A stretch of 64,000 nucleotides of DNA from Solanum dulcamara. Lineage: Eukaryota > Streptophyta > Magnoliopsida > Solanales > Solanaceae. Position 1 is the stretch's first letter, and each line of letters opens with the position of its first letter. Positions 22,982 through 35,480 of this stretch are shown here, in pieces. The notes below the pieces were generated by a model that searched no databases, had not been told where the DNA came from, and saw only the letters and a program-made list of their open reading frames with translations. The stretch is from assembly GCF_947179165.1 (NCBI RefSeq), contig NC_077245.1, forward strand, positions 46,897,286-46,961,285, given 5' to 3'. Made by a program: the position numbers and the translations under genes.

Positions 22982-25027
22982 TGTAACATTCCTTAAAATA
23001 CTCACAAGTGCCTTAAGAATTTCTTGGGAATAAGCCGCTCACTTAATGCATTATCCATAAACTTTTTGGCAAATCAGAGTCCAAAGTATTGATAAGGGGG
23101 TCAAAACCTACGGAAAAATGGTCTCGATGAAATATTAGGATCCGTATATTAAAAAATAGATTTTTTAAAGAAACTACACAAAACAGTAAAGTTCGTAGAA
23201 AGTCTGTGTCGCGAACTTGCTCCCGTTCAATACAATTTTCTTCGAGTTAAAACTGGCCAAAATCTTATTTGCTCAAAATTGGTCTATTGGGGAACACCTC
23301 CGCATCGCAGACCTGGGTGATGGTTTTCGTTTGAATTCAGTTTTAAGTAAGGGCACTTTAGACTTTTTCCTAATTGTTAGTTAATGAACTTAGACATTTT
23401 TAGGATCTAATTTAGTTCTATAAATTAACCTAAACCTCTAATTCTATTAATTCTTCTAAAATTCCCCTACTCAAATATTTCTCTCTCTAAAAAAGAATCT
23501 CAAGGACTCCATTGAAGACTTCAAATAAATTCACTCAAGCTCTCCATCAAAACTCTCAAGTACTTCTAAATTATTTGGTTTTCTCACTTAAGGTGTGTGA
23601 GTATTGATTCATGGATTCTTTCATCCATGATGCTCAATCAAATTCTCAAGTTTTCTATCAAATTAAAGTATAATATTTTATGAGTTTTATGATCTTTAGT
23701 CCAATTGCATGAATTATGATTCAAATTGTGATTATGAGTATATTTTAATATAAATTGATAGTTATTACATTTAATTGAAGAGTTTTCCATGATTTTCCTA
23801 TATTGACCTTTAGGATTCATGTTATGAATTATGGGTATTTTCAATTATACTCCAAATGATATTATCTTTATGAATTATGTATGGGATGATAGGAGGTATA
23901 TGATCATCCATGTTTTCAAGTCAATTTCATGGTTTTCAAATCAACTGATCATGCATCTATGTCTTACCCTAATTTGATGTATAAGACAAGATCATAAATT
24001 TTCAAGTATGAATTATGTCTATGTATGTATGATTTGTAATGTGGAAAGGCAATACCCGTATTTCACTTATGTTATGAAAATGAGCTACTCTATAATTTCA
24101 AACCTATGATCATGACATTGATATATTTTTATTACTATTTCTATGCTATGTATGTATTTGACTTAGCACCGAATGTGGACTTAATGTGGGGGCTTAAAAA
24201 ATGGGGTCCTTATATAAATTCTCTTATTGCATAACTACGTGCCACCGTAGGTTTCCTTAATGGCCTAGCTATTGGATCCACATATAGCGTATGTATGACC
24301 CGCCTAGCATGGTAGTGTCTACCTTGGCAAGTAGATTCCCCTTTCCTCTGATGTAGTGGTAACATTGGGATTCTATGTTATAGCTGACATGATCTTATTG
24401 TCGGTTATGGTTCCTATCCCACATATGTATGATCCCATATATATATTCATGATCTCAATTATGCTTTTTAAATGCTTTGGTCATTATAATTTTCTCATGA
24501 CTTTACTTATCTCATCTTAGCATGTGTTTTACTTGACCATTGCATCCTATGATTTATGTTGCATGTCATGACCTCATACTTAGTACATTCTAACGTACTA
24601 ATACACACTTTTTCCCTACATTGTCTCATAATATAGGGGTTGAGGTTGAAGATCATCTTCGTCCATGTGGCTAGTTAAGCTTTCCTATCCGGCGATATTT
24701 GTGGTTTGTTTTCATTTATGAGGGACTAGTCATCGAATTGGTTATTGTTTTCAAATACCTTTTGTTATATTTCATATTGAGAATGAGTTGGTGACATATC
24801 TTAGCCCCCACCAATGTTCATGAGTAGAGGCATCTAGTTGGACAAATGTTTCGAGTTTATGTTGTCATATGACATTCTTCATTTACTATTCATGATGTAG
24901 ACTCTTTTATGATTACGCTTTTACTTTACCTTATGTATGCTTATGATATATATAAGAGGATTGGTTGGAGCCTTTTGGGGTTTCGATCTCTGTGTTATGA
25001 CTAGGCGCCCTAGGTTGGGTCCTGATA
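22982..25027 (+). repeat. 5' LTR of element C
   Basis: Starts TGTAACATTCC and ends near CCTGATA just before the primer site; the 3' copy ends GTTGTGACA, so the end base was set by alignment. TATA-like ctataaat at 23418-23425. The U3 words tccgcatcgcagacc lie upstream at about 23300. Confidence 0.88.
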
Positions 25028-25031
25028 AACT

Positions 25032-25043
25032 TGGTATCAGAAC
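25032..25043 (+). other. Primer binding site of element C (initiator Met tRNA)
   Basis: TGGTATCAGAAC matches the canonical TGGTATCAGAGC at 11 of 12 positions and lies 4 bp after the LTR end. Confidence 0.85.
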
Positions 25044-25242
25044 ATATGGTTCAAGTTTCCTAGGATGTCCAGCATGCCGCATCAAGTAGAGTCTTATTCA
25101 TGGGTGTGAGGCACCAAACTTATGAGTCAGAGGCTATGAGGCATCTTAGAAAATCCTCACTTCTTTCATGATCTATATAGTGCGATAGAGTGGTACTCTA
25201 AGCCTTTCCCTCCTAATGATCATTCTTCATGATTTTCAGAAC

Positions 25243-26102
25243 ATGCCTCCAAAAAAGACAAATCGCTCAAGCTAATGGTCTTCTTCCTGATAAAGTAACT
25301 AATGAAGAGTTTTGGAATGCTATCACTATGCTAACTTGCATAGTGGACAACTAAGGAGTAATGGATCCTCTAAATATGATCACACCAGCTTCAAGAGTTA
25401 GATACTTCATAAGGATGAACCTTCCCTAGTACCATGATTTTGAAGGGGATAAGAATCCCTAAGACATTGTTTATGAGGTATATAAGATTATAGATATTAT
25501 GAGGATGTCTTCTGCAGAGATAGAGGAGATGGCATCCTACCAACTTAGGAGTGTCACTCTAGTGTGGTATGACTAATGAAAGGCCAAAAGGGGTGAAAGA
25601 GGCCCTATAAGTTGGGAGGATCTCAAAGTTGCTTTTCTTGACTGCTTCTTTCCACTTGAGTTGGGAGAGGCAAAGGTGTTAGAGTTTATCAACCTCAAGT
25701 AAGTTAATAAGAGTGTGAGGGAGTATGCCCTCAAGTTTACAAAGTTTTCCAAGTATGCTTCTTCTGTGGTAGTTGGTTCTCGTGCTCGAATGAGTAAGTT
25801 CCTTTTGGAGGTATCTGACTTAGTTGCCAGAGAATGCTGAGCCACTATGCTTGTGAAAGAAATGGACAAATCTTGGCTCATGACCTATGTCGAAAAAATA
25901 GAAGGAGAGAAGCTTGAGGAGAGAGATAGATGAGGGAGTCTAAGAGGGCTCGATTTGAAGGCAAATTTTCTAATGCTAAGACGGTGAGGATAATGACCAT
26001 TTTCAACAAGGCCAAAGATTCCAAGGTCAAGGTTCCCCTCAAACTTCGAGCAAATAATTTGATAAGGAGAGGGTACCATACCCTAAGCGCCAAGGTGGAG
26101 GT
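25243..26102 (+). pseudogene. Element C gag capsid region (broken)
   Basis: ATG at 25243 (MPPKKTNRSS, then stop). In the clearest frame: ISWEDLKVAFLDCFFPLEL, then VREYALKFTKFSKYA, the retrotransposon gag domain. Several nonsense codons. A minus-strand open frame (25878-26339) overlaps this and is a shadow. Confidence 0.8.
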
Positions 26103-26516
26103 GTGAATACTAGTGGTACTACTCTCCCTACGTGTACCAAGTGTGGAAGGAATCATGGGGGTAAGTGTTTGATGGGAATGGGTGCTTGTTTTGGGTATGG
26201 TAAAATAGGGCACAAGGTCTCCAAATTCCCTAAAAAGAGGAGAGAAGGATGTCCTCAAAGGAAAGCTACTCAAGGTGGACAAGTTCAACAAGGTGGCGGC
26301 CCGCACCACAATAGGTTCTATGCACTTCACACTAGGCAAGATGTTGAGGAGTCTCCCAATGTGATTACGAGTAAGTTGCGGTTGTTTGACTTTGATGTTT
26401 ATGTTTTAATTAATTCGGGTGCCATATTATATTTTGTTACTCCTTCCCTTTTTATAAGATTTGATGTATGTCCCGAAATCTTGGTAGAGCCTTTTTTGAT
26501 TAATACCTTTATGTGA
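26103..26516 (+). pseudogene. Element C gag zinc knuckles and protease start
   Basis: A 137-residue open stretch. Knuckle one CTKCGRNHGGKC (residues about 11-22) is intact. Knuckle two, CFGYGKIGHKVSKF, has lost two cysteines. Near residue 106 VLINSGAILYFVTPSL is the protease active-site block with the catalytic D changed to N. The two-knuckle layout is typical of chromovirus gag and is shared with element B. Confidence 0.82.
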
Positions 26517-26519
26517 CTC

Positions 26520-27225
26520 AGTATTTAGGGTATGTTTGAGTAATGCTAATGAGAGTGGTGTTCTTGTTTGAGATGGTTAGGAATTATGATTGGTAGTGCA
26601 TGAGAAATTGGTGGTTGATGAAAAGATTGAGATTCTCTCACAAGGGGCGATAAAGTATTTCATTACCAAGGTTGCTTAGGAGTTTCAAATGTAGATGGCC
26701 TAAGAGAAATGCTATTGAGTAAAGTTCATAGCTCTCGATGGATGAGTTAGGGAAGATTGGGGGAAGAGTGGAAATTCTATATTGTGATAATTGTGGTATG
26801 CTTGGTACATTTAGGGTTATAAATATGGAGGAAGATCTAGATGAGACCTTGTAGTGTGAAATAGATAGGTAAGAGTATATTAGTGTGACCTTTGGTAGGA
26901 ATGAATACCAATGAGGATATAGAGATGCTAAGGTAGACACAAAAATGATTAAGTGATGTTGACTTCAAGGGAAACATAAAGTGGTTAGAATGGTAGGCTT
27001 GAGAGTGTGGTTGTGGATATGTGAGTGATTATAGTAGGTTATTGATGACTTCTTGTTAAGGGTTTCAAGTGAGTGTATTAGTGTTGTTATAGAACTAGGC
27101 TTAAATGTAGTGTTGATGGCATATGGTTGAATGTACGATGTATTATGTGTTTCTTTATTAGGTCTCGAGTTTAGTTGAATATGGTAGTAAGGGCTAGTAT
27201 TCTTGGAATAAAATTTCCTATAGAG
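26520..27225 (+). other. Unrecognised segment replacing RT and RNase H in element C
   Basis: About 700 bp between the protease remnant and the integrase zinc finger, where about 1.6-1.9 kb of RT and RNase H is expected. I find no RT block (no FxDD, SGYHQ or CDAS) in any plus-strand frame, and no long frame. A short run LVVDEKIEILSQG appears near 26608. It could be captured foreign sequence, decayed protease/linker or an old insertion. Confidence 0.6.
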
Positions 27226-28300
27226 GTAAAGTGCCCTACGGTGTACTGGGGGAATGACATGAAAAAGGACATAGCGGAGTTGTGGCTAAGTGTCCTAATT
27301 GTCAACAAGTTAAGGTTGAGCATAAAAAAATGAGAGGTTTAGTTCAAGACTTCTTATGGTGCCGAAGATTATGCTAAGTCATACATTCTTGAACTTATGA
27401 AACTTCATGGTTTTCCTTTATCAATTTTATCGTATAGAGGTACCCAATTCACTTCACACTTTTGAAAGTTGTTTCAAATAGGTCTTGGTACTAGAGTTAA
27501 GCTATGAACTGCTTTCCATCCTCAAACCGATAGACAAGTGAAAAAATGATTCAAACTTTGGAGGATATGTTAAGGGCATATGTGATTGATCTTAAAGGAA
27601 GTTGGGATGGGCATTTTCCATTGATTGAGTTTGCATATAATAATAGTTACCAATTTACCATCCAAATGGCTTCTTTTGAAACCTTGTATGGGAGAAGATA
27701 TAGGTCTCCGGTGGGGTGGTTTGAAGTTAGTGAGATGGCATTGATTGCTCCATATTTGGTAGCTGATACAATGGAGAAAGTACAGCTCATAAGATAAAGA
27801 TTGTAGATGGCTCAAAGTAGTCAAAAGTCCTATTAGTACACTAGGAGGAGAGACCTTGAATTTGATGTGGGTGATATGGCGTATTTGAAGATTTTACCTA
27901 TGGAAGAGGTAATGGGGTTTGGTATGAAAGGAAAGTTGAGTCCTAGATATGTAGGACCATATAAAATATTGAAGAGTATTGGCAAAGTGGCATATGAGTT
28001 AGACTTGCCACTTGAGTTGGCTTTGGCTCATCCGATATTTCATGTGTCAATGTTGAGGAAGTTTATGGGTGATCCAAATTCTATTGTGACAATGGAGAAT
28101 ATGAGTAAGAGAATTTGAATTATGAGGAGGTTCCGATTGAGATTTCATACCGGCAAGTGAGGTTGTTAAGAAATAAAGACATTGTGTCCGTCAAAGTTTT
28201 ATGGAGGAATCAACAAGTAGACAGTGCTACGTGGGAAGTGGAATTGAACATGATAAAGCGTTATCCGTATCTCTTTCCTTCCACTCAAGCCTAAAGGTAC
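27226..28300 (+). pseudogene. Element C integrase with chromodomain-like tail
   Basis: Zinc-finger end near 27290 (KCPNCQQV, partly frame-shifted). SYRGTQFTSHF near 27432 has the second catalytic D changed to Y. 27546-27797 reads IQTLEDMLRAYVIDL, FAYNNSYQ, ETLYGRRYRSPVGWFEV. 27867-28118 reads GMKGKLSPRYVGPYKILKSI and AHPIFHVSML. The tail near 28170-28260 reads VKVLWRNQQVDSATWEVE. Stops and frameshifts throughout. Confidence 0.85.
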
Positions 28301-28537
28301 TAAGTTGTTCATGATCAAATGGATTAAACTCCTATGTTTCAGTTCCATATGTCTTTCATATGCATGCATGATTCATGAAAATGATTCTTTTATTCAAGGA
28401 CAATGTCTTATATTAAGTATGAAGTTTACATGTTCTATGCATTTTTTTAAAGTGTCCTCATGTTTATGTTGGGTTGCTAGTCCTTTTTCCATGTCCTTCC
28501 TATATTAGTTGAATCTAATTCGAGGACGAATGTTCCC

Positions 28538-28550
28538 AAGGGAGAAATAT
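28538..28550 (+). other. Polypurine tract of element C
   Basis: AAGGGAGAAATAT directly before the 3' LTR; nearly the same as in element B. Confidence 0.8.
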
Positions 28551-30594
28551 TGTAACATTTCTCAAAATATTCACAAATGCCTTAAGAATGCCTTGGGAAT
28601 AGGCCACTCACGTAATACATTATCCTTAATATTTTTGGGAAATCTGATCTAGCATATCGATTAGGGGGTTAAAACTTGTGAAAAAATGGTCTCGGTGGAT
28701 TTTAAGGACCCGTATAACAAAAAATAGATTTTTCAAAGAAACTGCGCAAAACAGTAAAGTACACGGCAAGTCTACGTCACGGAATTGCTCCCATTTAGTA
28801 TAATTTTTCCCCGAGTCAAAATCTGGCCAACATCTCATTTGCTCAAAATTGGCCTATTAAGGAACACCTCCGCGTCGCGGACCTGGGCGATGGTTTTCTT
28901 CTAAATTTAGTTTTTAGTATGAGCACTTTAGACTTTTCCCTAATTGTTAGTTAATGAACCTAGGCGTTTTAGGACCTAATTCAGCTTTATAAATTAACCT
29001 AAACCTCGAATTCTATTCATTCTTCTTTAATTCCCCCTCTCTCTACAAAAGACTCTCAAGGACTCCATTGAAGACTTCAAATAAATTCACTCAAGCTCTC
29101 CATCAAAACTCTCAAGTTCTTTCAAATTATTTGGTTTTTTCACTTAAGGTATGTGGGTATTGATTCATGGATTCTTTCATCCATGATGCCCAATCCAATT
29201 CTCAAGTTTTCTATCAAATTAAAGTATGGTATTTTATGGGTTTTATGATTTCTAGTCCAATTACATGAATTATGATTCAAATTTTGATTATGAGTATATT
29301 TTAATATAAATTGATAGTTATTGCATTGAATTGAAGAGTTTTCCATGATTTTCCTATATTGATCTTTAGGGTTCATGTTATGAATTATGGGTATTTTCAA
29401 TTATACTTCCAAAGGATATTATCTTTATGCATTATGTATGGGATGATCGGAGGTATATGATCATAAATTTTTTGAAGTCAATTTTATGGTTTTCAAATCA
29501 ATTGATCATGCTTCAATGTCTTACCCTAATTTCCAGTATAAGATATGATCATTAATTTTCAAGTATGAATTGTATCGATATATGTATGATTTTTAATGTG
29601 AAAGGGAAATACCGCATTTCACTTATGTTATAAAAATGAGCAATTCTATGATTTCAAACCTATGATCATAACTATGATATATGTTCATTACTATTTCTAT
29701 ACTATTTACGTATTGCATCGGATTTGACTTACCACCGAATGTGTACTTGAGGTGGGGGCTCAAAATATGGGATCCTTATAAAAAGTCTCTTGTCTCTTAA
29801 CTACGTACCACCGTAGGTTGCCTTCATGGACTAGCTATTGGATCCACATATAGCGTATGTATGACCCGCCTAGCAGGGTAGTGTCTACCTTGGCAAGTAG
29901 ATTCCCCTTTCCTCTGATGTAGTGGTAACATTAGGATTCCATGTTATAGCTGACATGATCTTATTGTCGGTTATGGTTCCTATCCCACATATGTATGATC
30001 CCATATATATATTCATGATCTCAATTATGCTTTTCAAATGCTTTGGTCATTATAATTTTCTCATGACTTTACTTATCTCATCTTAGCATGTGTTTTACTT
30101 GACCATTGCATCCCATGATTTACGTTGCATGTCATGCCCTCATACTTAGTACATTCCAATGTACTAATGCGAACTTCTTTCTTACATTTTCTCATAATGT
30201 AAGGGTTGAGGTTGAAGATCATCTTCGTCCACGTGGCTAGTTAAGCTTTCCTATCCAGTGGTGTTTGTGGTGAGTTCTCATTTATCGGGGTCTGCTCATC
30301 GAGTTGGTTACTATTTTCAAAGACCTTTTATTATGTTTCATATTGAGGGTGAGTTGGGGACATGTCTTAGCCCCCGTCAATGTTCATAAGTAGAAGCATC
30401 TAGTTGGACAAATGTTTCAATTCTATGTTGTCATTTGACATTCTTCATTTGCTATTCATGGTTTAGACTATCTTATAATGTTTCCTTTTTTACTTTACCT
30501 TATGTATGCTTATGATATGTACAAGAGGCTTGGTTGGAGTCCTTCGGGGTTTCGATTAATGTGTTATGACTACGCCCTAGGTCTGGTTGTGACA
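28551..30594 (+). repeat. 3' LTR of element C
   Basis: Starts TGTAACATTTC, ends GTTGTGACA; 2044 bp against 2046 bp for the 5' copy. Perfect inverted repeat TCCGCGTCGCGGA at 28869-28881 in U3, TATA-like ttataaat at 28987-28994. Confidence 0.9.
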
Positions 30595-30599
30595 TGAAG
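30595..30599. repeat. Target site duplication of element C, right copy (tgaag)
   Basis: Matches 22977-22981. Confidence 0.85.
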
Positions 30600-30728
30600 T
30601 ATGAAAGAAGTGAAAAAATTCCAAAAGGTCCTGTAGCCTCCTCATTATAGATGTGGCATGCTTCATACCAATAAGAAGGACTCTACTAGACTCAGCTTCA
30701 TATACACTCTAGGACTTCTGGACTCTTT
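30600..30728 (-). other. Element B leader, second part
   Basis: Continues the B leader broken at 22981; runs into the B primer site. No reading frame of note. Confidence 0.6.
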
Positions 30729-30740
30729 GCTCTGATACCA
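30729..30740 (-). other. Primer binding site of element B (initiator Met tRNA)
   Basis: On the minus strand TGGTATCAGAGC, a perfect match to the canonical site. It fixes the minus orientation of B and shows that the sequence from 30745 rightward is its 5' LTR. Confidence 0.88.
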
Positions 30741-30744
30741 CGTT

Positions 30745-30863
30745 CGTCATGCCAGCCTACACTATGGGCGTGACCAACACTCGAAAACTATTGCTGGTCC
30801 TAAGAAAATGATTGGCAAAGCTAACTTACTCAAAAGACTCAACTCATGAAAAATAGTAGCTCA
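30745..30863 (-). repeat. 5' LTR of element B, inner end
   Basis: Matches 1448-1530 of the 3' LTR (shared word aaagactcaactcatgaaaa). It breaks at 30863 where element A1 begins; the outer part is at 45461-46039. Confidence 0.75.
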
Positions 30864-33821
30864 TGTAATGACCTCCAAGGTCATTTTTATGCTTTTGCGT
30901 GTTTTTACTATTTTTCCTCTTTCTGTAGCTTCTTCAAATCTTATATGTGATGTCGGGATGGGTGTCTCACCACCTAAGGTGTTTGGCTGATTTTGAGGTG
31001 GTTTTGCCATTTTGGAGGCTTAAGGTTTGAAAGAGTTAACTTTAGTCAACATCCAGAGATTTGGGCGTCGTATGAAAATTCTAAATGTTCGATCAGCTCT
31101 AGAAGGTCCATTTTGGTCTAGAAGGAAGGTTGGTTTTGGTTTTGGAGTCTTCATTTTGAGTTTATGCAATTAGGCATTTTAAATTAAAAATTTTGGTTAA
31201 GTTTGACCTCAGTCAACTTTTTGAGTTAACACACTCAGATGAAAAATCCGTCAACGCAGTTACCTTTGGAATACCATGTTTGGTCTAGAATGATCTTTGC
31301 TTCAGTTCCCGAAGTGATCAGAAGGAGTTTTGGGCCATTTGTCCATTTTAAGTGTTTTCTTTAAAATCCTTTGACTTGGGCACACATTCCTTCAAAATGA
31401 CTTTCGTTGGAAAGTCCATTAATTCCATTGACTCTGAAATGCTATTTTTAGTTGGGTAGCATGGTTCATTTGTGACGACGGGATTCCGAACAATTTCCAA
31501 GCCCCGTTGAGGGACTTGTTTCCCTTGGTGAAATACACCAGCACAGCAGCTGGTGCACCTCAAATTTACTCTCCGCGTCCGCGAGTCCCTGGCCGCATTC
31601 GTGGAGGTCGAATATTTTTCCCTCCACGTTCGTGGGCCTTTGGCCACGTTCTCGGAGGTATGGATGGTTTTACTCCATGTTCGCGAACAAGTCTTTATGT
31701 TCGCAGAGACCATTGAGGGGCCTGACAGTGAGGTCTTTTAAGACCCGATGTCAATACTTTTCTCTCCATTTCCAATATTTCAAAACATGATTTTTGGAGC
31801 AAATCTTGATCATTTTTGATTATATTTGTTCTGGTGCATTGGGGATTCTTGTGGGAACATTTCGAGACCTTTTTCCATTTTAAAAACCTTGTAAATTTTG
31901 CATAAATTTCATTATTACTTGCATTTTAATACTATTCTAGGTCTTGAAATTGGTTGGGTTGTTTGAGCTCTCTCAATGCTCGAAATATGCCTATTTTTGG
32001 AGAATAAGTTTCTTGAGTTATTTGGGACCTTGTGATGGAGTTGGTTTTTTGATTTTATGCACGGGTCCCAATGTCGAATTTTGACCCTATTTTTAGTTCC
32101 GTTGTAATTATTGCAATATGGGTATCAGTGGCCTTATTTTGATATATTCTTTGATAATTTGATAGCGTGGCATCGTTTGGAGGAGGCTCGGAAAGAAAAG
32201 ACTCAAATTTAATGGTTTGGGTGCGGTTTTGGCTTTGAGGTAGGCTATGACTTATTAATTTTAGATTTGGCTTGGCTAGAATTGGTATATTTTGAGTAGT
32301 AATGTAGGATTAGGTTGGTGATTTAGTTGTTGATAGTCAATGGAGGAGTATGTAGTCGATGATCATCGCTAGTGATTAGTTGGGGCTTTAGGTGTTGGAT
32401 CGTTATTCTAGGTGATTTCTTGGCTTGTTTATATCGCTTAGAATCCTTAGAGCTTGCTCCTAGGTTATTTGAACATAGGATGCCATTTGTTTGACTTATT
32501 TGTTTTTGTTTTCCGGTTGGTGCGATTTCGGTGTATGCCTACATCTTCCTATCTTTTAATATTGAAATTTTGGGCTTGAGTTTGTGATTTTGGTACACCA
32601 GAGTCTCAGCTTAGTGATTTAGCACCTCTGTCGGGACTTTTATTCAACTCGAGTGATATATTATTTTGACTTTCTACTTTTATTGATTTGCCTAGCCGGT
32701 GTTAAAAACCTATGTTTTTAGAATAAAAATGGAAATTCCCAAGATTTTTGATTTATAAATAAGTGTAATGATTTAAAGGAAATACTGGTGGTATTTTAAT
32801 TGTGGAAATCTCATTGAAAAGCTCAAGGCGTGAATTTTGGGCGATCCATTGATACATAATTTGGGTTCTTCTTCTTATTATTATTATTGAGAAGCTCGAG
32901 ACGTGAATTTCAGGCGACCCATTGATATATAATTTGAGTTAATATTATTATTTCTATTATTGAGAAGCTCGAGGTGTGAATTTCGGGTAGCCCATGATAT
33001 ATATTCGGGTTACTATTACTTTTACTATTATGGGGAAGCTTGAGGCATGAATTACGAGCCCTTCATGATATATTTTGAGGATATTGAGCCTTAGCTACGA
33101 GTTTACATTGAGTATTCTTTCGGTATATTTATTAGATGGGACCGTTGATATGCTTACTTGATTGGTCGGTCTTACTTGACTGCCGCATGATTATTCCCTT
33201 GCCTATTTCCTCGTATTTGTAGCTTTTATTCTTTCCTTATGTTACTAGTATCATCGTGCTACTTATTAAATATATTATTCTTTCTGAGTTCGGTTAGCCT
33301 ATGATGCCTACTAGGTACCCCATATTTTGGTACTCATACTATATTTCTACATCTTTTGATGCATCTCCTAGTTCGAGCCACCCTTAGTGCGCGCTTGATC
33401 ATCCGTAGCGGGGCAAATTTCAGATTGTGGTGAGCTCCCGACATTTAGAAACTTTCTACATTACCTCTTTTGCTTTGACTTATATTTTGTATTTGGACAG
33501 TCAGATCTACATTGTACATTTATACACTTTGTCCGCTTTTGTACTTAGTAGCTCCTATATAGGTGACACTAGGTCCGAGGTTTGGTCTAGTGTCAGTTCG
33601 TCATTTCTTTTGATCACTTTCAGGCCTTTTGTATATTTTGTATCGTACTTACATATCTATACCTTGGCCTTACTTTTTTGGGTTAAATTTCTTTGCTTTT
33701 GCTTTCTCATGTTAATAATTATTTAATTAGATTGAAATTTGTCTTTTGCTTGTCTTGGGTTTGGCTTTCCTACTCGGGTGTTATAGTAGGCACCATCATG
33801 ACTCAGATTCAGGTCATGATT
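30864..33821 (+). repeat. 5' LTR of element A1 (2.96 kb)
   Basis: Starts TGTAATGACC, ends near GGTCATGATT, 3 bp before the primer site. Matches 42577-45460 and the reverse strand of 8656-11582. U3 words such as CTCCGCGTCCGCGAG at 31571-31585 precede the TATA-like palindrome region 31732-31745. Open frames inside (31348-31713 minus, 33427-33726 plus) are not genes. Confidence 0.83.
32814..33100 (+). repeat. Four subrepeats of about 72 bp in LTR A1
   Basis: Units begin ttgaaaagctcaagg at 32814, then ttgagaagctcgag at 32887, ttgagaagctc at 32960 and atggggaagct near 33030. Each holds a gaagctcgaggygtgaatt word and a (att)n-rich spacer. Also present in the 3' LTR at about 44535-44735. Confidence 0.8.
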
Positions 33822-33824
33822 GAG

Positions 33825-33836
33825 TCGTATCAGAGT
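33825..33836 (+). other. Primer binding site of element A1
   Basis: TCGTATCAGAGT, 10 of 12 matches to the initiator Met tRNA site, next to the LTR end. Confidence 0.7.
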
Positions 33837-34026
33837 TTAGGTTCACCAGTCTCACCATTACAGGCAAAAATGTCTAGTAGAGTCCTGTAAATCGGTACGA
33901 TGGCGTCCGTATTCAATCTTTGGAGGCTATAGGATATTATTAGGAATTAAGTCACTATTTTTATTTCTGATCATGCGTTGATGATGATGAAAACCTCTAA
34001 ATTCTAATTGTTTCACTCTTTATCAG

Positions 34027-35480
34027 ATGTAAAGGATAAGATCTACTCGGGGAGGACGAGCACCCCTTATGCATATAGATAGAGCCCTAGATTAGGGTAG
34101 AGGTCGAGATCGACATAGAGGCTGGGTAAAGCTCAGGCCACAACACCAGTACCTGAGCCAGACATAGAGGTTGAGTAGTACAAGGCTCAGCTAGAGGAGG
34201 AGCATCCAGCCCAGCCTCCACCCGGATTCATGGCCACCCTGGTGCTACAGGATAATCTGGCCCATATCCTCAACTTCATAGAGGGTATGTCTCAAGCAGG
34301 GAAATTACCTAGCACTTTAGATGGACATCAGATCCGAGAGGAGGCTTAGACCTCAAGCTAGGTTGGAGCAGAATATGATCCATCCCAAGTTCTACAACCC
34401 ACTACTATAGCTTCTCGTCCGGTAATTGAACCTATTCCTATGGTTGTTCAAAACATGGAGGATAGGCCGGTTATGACTGTGGAGGAGCAGAAGATATTGG
34501 GTAGGTTTATAAGATTGGGCCCTCCCAAATTATCCGATGCCACGGTGAGGGTGCCCATGAGTTTTTGATTAGTTTCCAAGATAGGTTTCATAACCACGGG
34601 TTGGTAGAGTCTCATGGGGTTGATTACACTTCTTTTCAGCTGGATGGACCAGCAAAGCAATGGTGGAGGTCTTATCTTAGTTGCAAACTTGCAGGATCGC
34701 CACTGATGTCATAGACTGAGTTTTCTGAGGCTTTCTTAGAGTAGTATATACCCCATAGTTTGAGGGAGTGGTTAAGAGATGAGTTCACATCGTTGGTATA
34801 GGGATCCATGATGGTCAAAAAGTATGAGTCTCAATTCTATAAGCTCTCCAGGAATGCCACCAAGATTATGCCGATAGAGGAAGAGTGGATATGCTAATTT
34901 GTTAGAGCTTTATCAGTTTCTCTAAGGTTGGATACAAAGAAAATGGTTGCCTCGGGATGTTCGTTCCTGCATATAGTAGATCATACCCGTACTATTGAGT
35001 CTATATGTTGCAATGCCTATGGAAGGAGCAACAACAAACCTCGTTGCCAGGGAAGTTTAAATAGGCACCAATTACATGGTAGAGGTTCTTTTAGTAGAGG
35101 CCATCCCCAACAGTATGCACTTAGTATACCTATACAGGGAGCCTTGCAGCTTACCGATGATGGATCACCAAGTGCCGGTGGTCAGATCAGTAAAAATTTA
35201 GGTCAGTCTTCTCAGGGTCAGACTTCTAGGTATTCAAGTCGTGGTGACCATTTAGGTTCAGTTGGTACATCATATGGTGGTTCATTAAGAGGGTCGTGCT
35301 ATGAATGTGGTGGTGTAGGCCACTTTTCCAGGTATTGTCCTACTATTACATATTGCATACGCCAGATGCACTAGAGTTAGCAGGATCAGCAGGGTCAGGC
35401 CCCAGTGCCCCAGTTCAGTCTCCTAGAGAGATTGTGCAGAGTGGTAGATGTGAGTCTCAAGGACTAGGCATGGTCCCAGA
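34027..35480 (+). pseudogene. Element A1 gag (broken)
   Basis: Probable start ATG at 34027, followed at once by a stop; then RSTRGGRAP. EEQKILGRFIRLGPPKLSD is near 34480, and FQLDGPAKQWWRSYL near 34635, the capsid-domain hallmark. The 34928-35374 frame ends with an intact CX2CX4HX4C knuckle, CYECGGVGHFSRYC. Frameshifts separate the parts. Confidence 0.82.

Larger units (their letters stand above)
22982..30594 (+). mobile_element. Element C, Ty3/gypsy chromovirus lacking RT and RNase H
   Basis: Complete by structure: two LTRs of about 2.05 kb, primer site, gag, PR remnant, integrase with chromodomain-like tail, polypurine tract, and a 5-bp target duplication (tgaag) on both sides. The RT and RNase H domains are missing; 26520-27225 holds sequence I do not recognise. 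In about 255 bp aligned by eye (from 23591 and 29147) the two LTRs differ at about 15 sites, roughly 6 percent, so insertion is old. It lies in the leader of element B. Confidence 0.88.

Noticed and set aside
25878..26339. 153-residue minus-strand open frame
   Set aside because: Lies opposite element C gag and zinc knuckle on the plus strand; composition is that of an antisense shadow.
31348..31713. 121-residue minus-strand frame
   Set aside because: Inside the A1 LTR U3 word cluster; GC-rich repeats keep it open by chance. The related LTR at 43224-43433 gives only a partial equivalent.
33427..33726. 99-residue plus-strand frame with hydrophobic stretches
   Set aside because: Falls entirely inside the A1 5' LTR and is not kept open in the A1 3' LTR or the A2 LTR.
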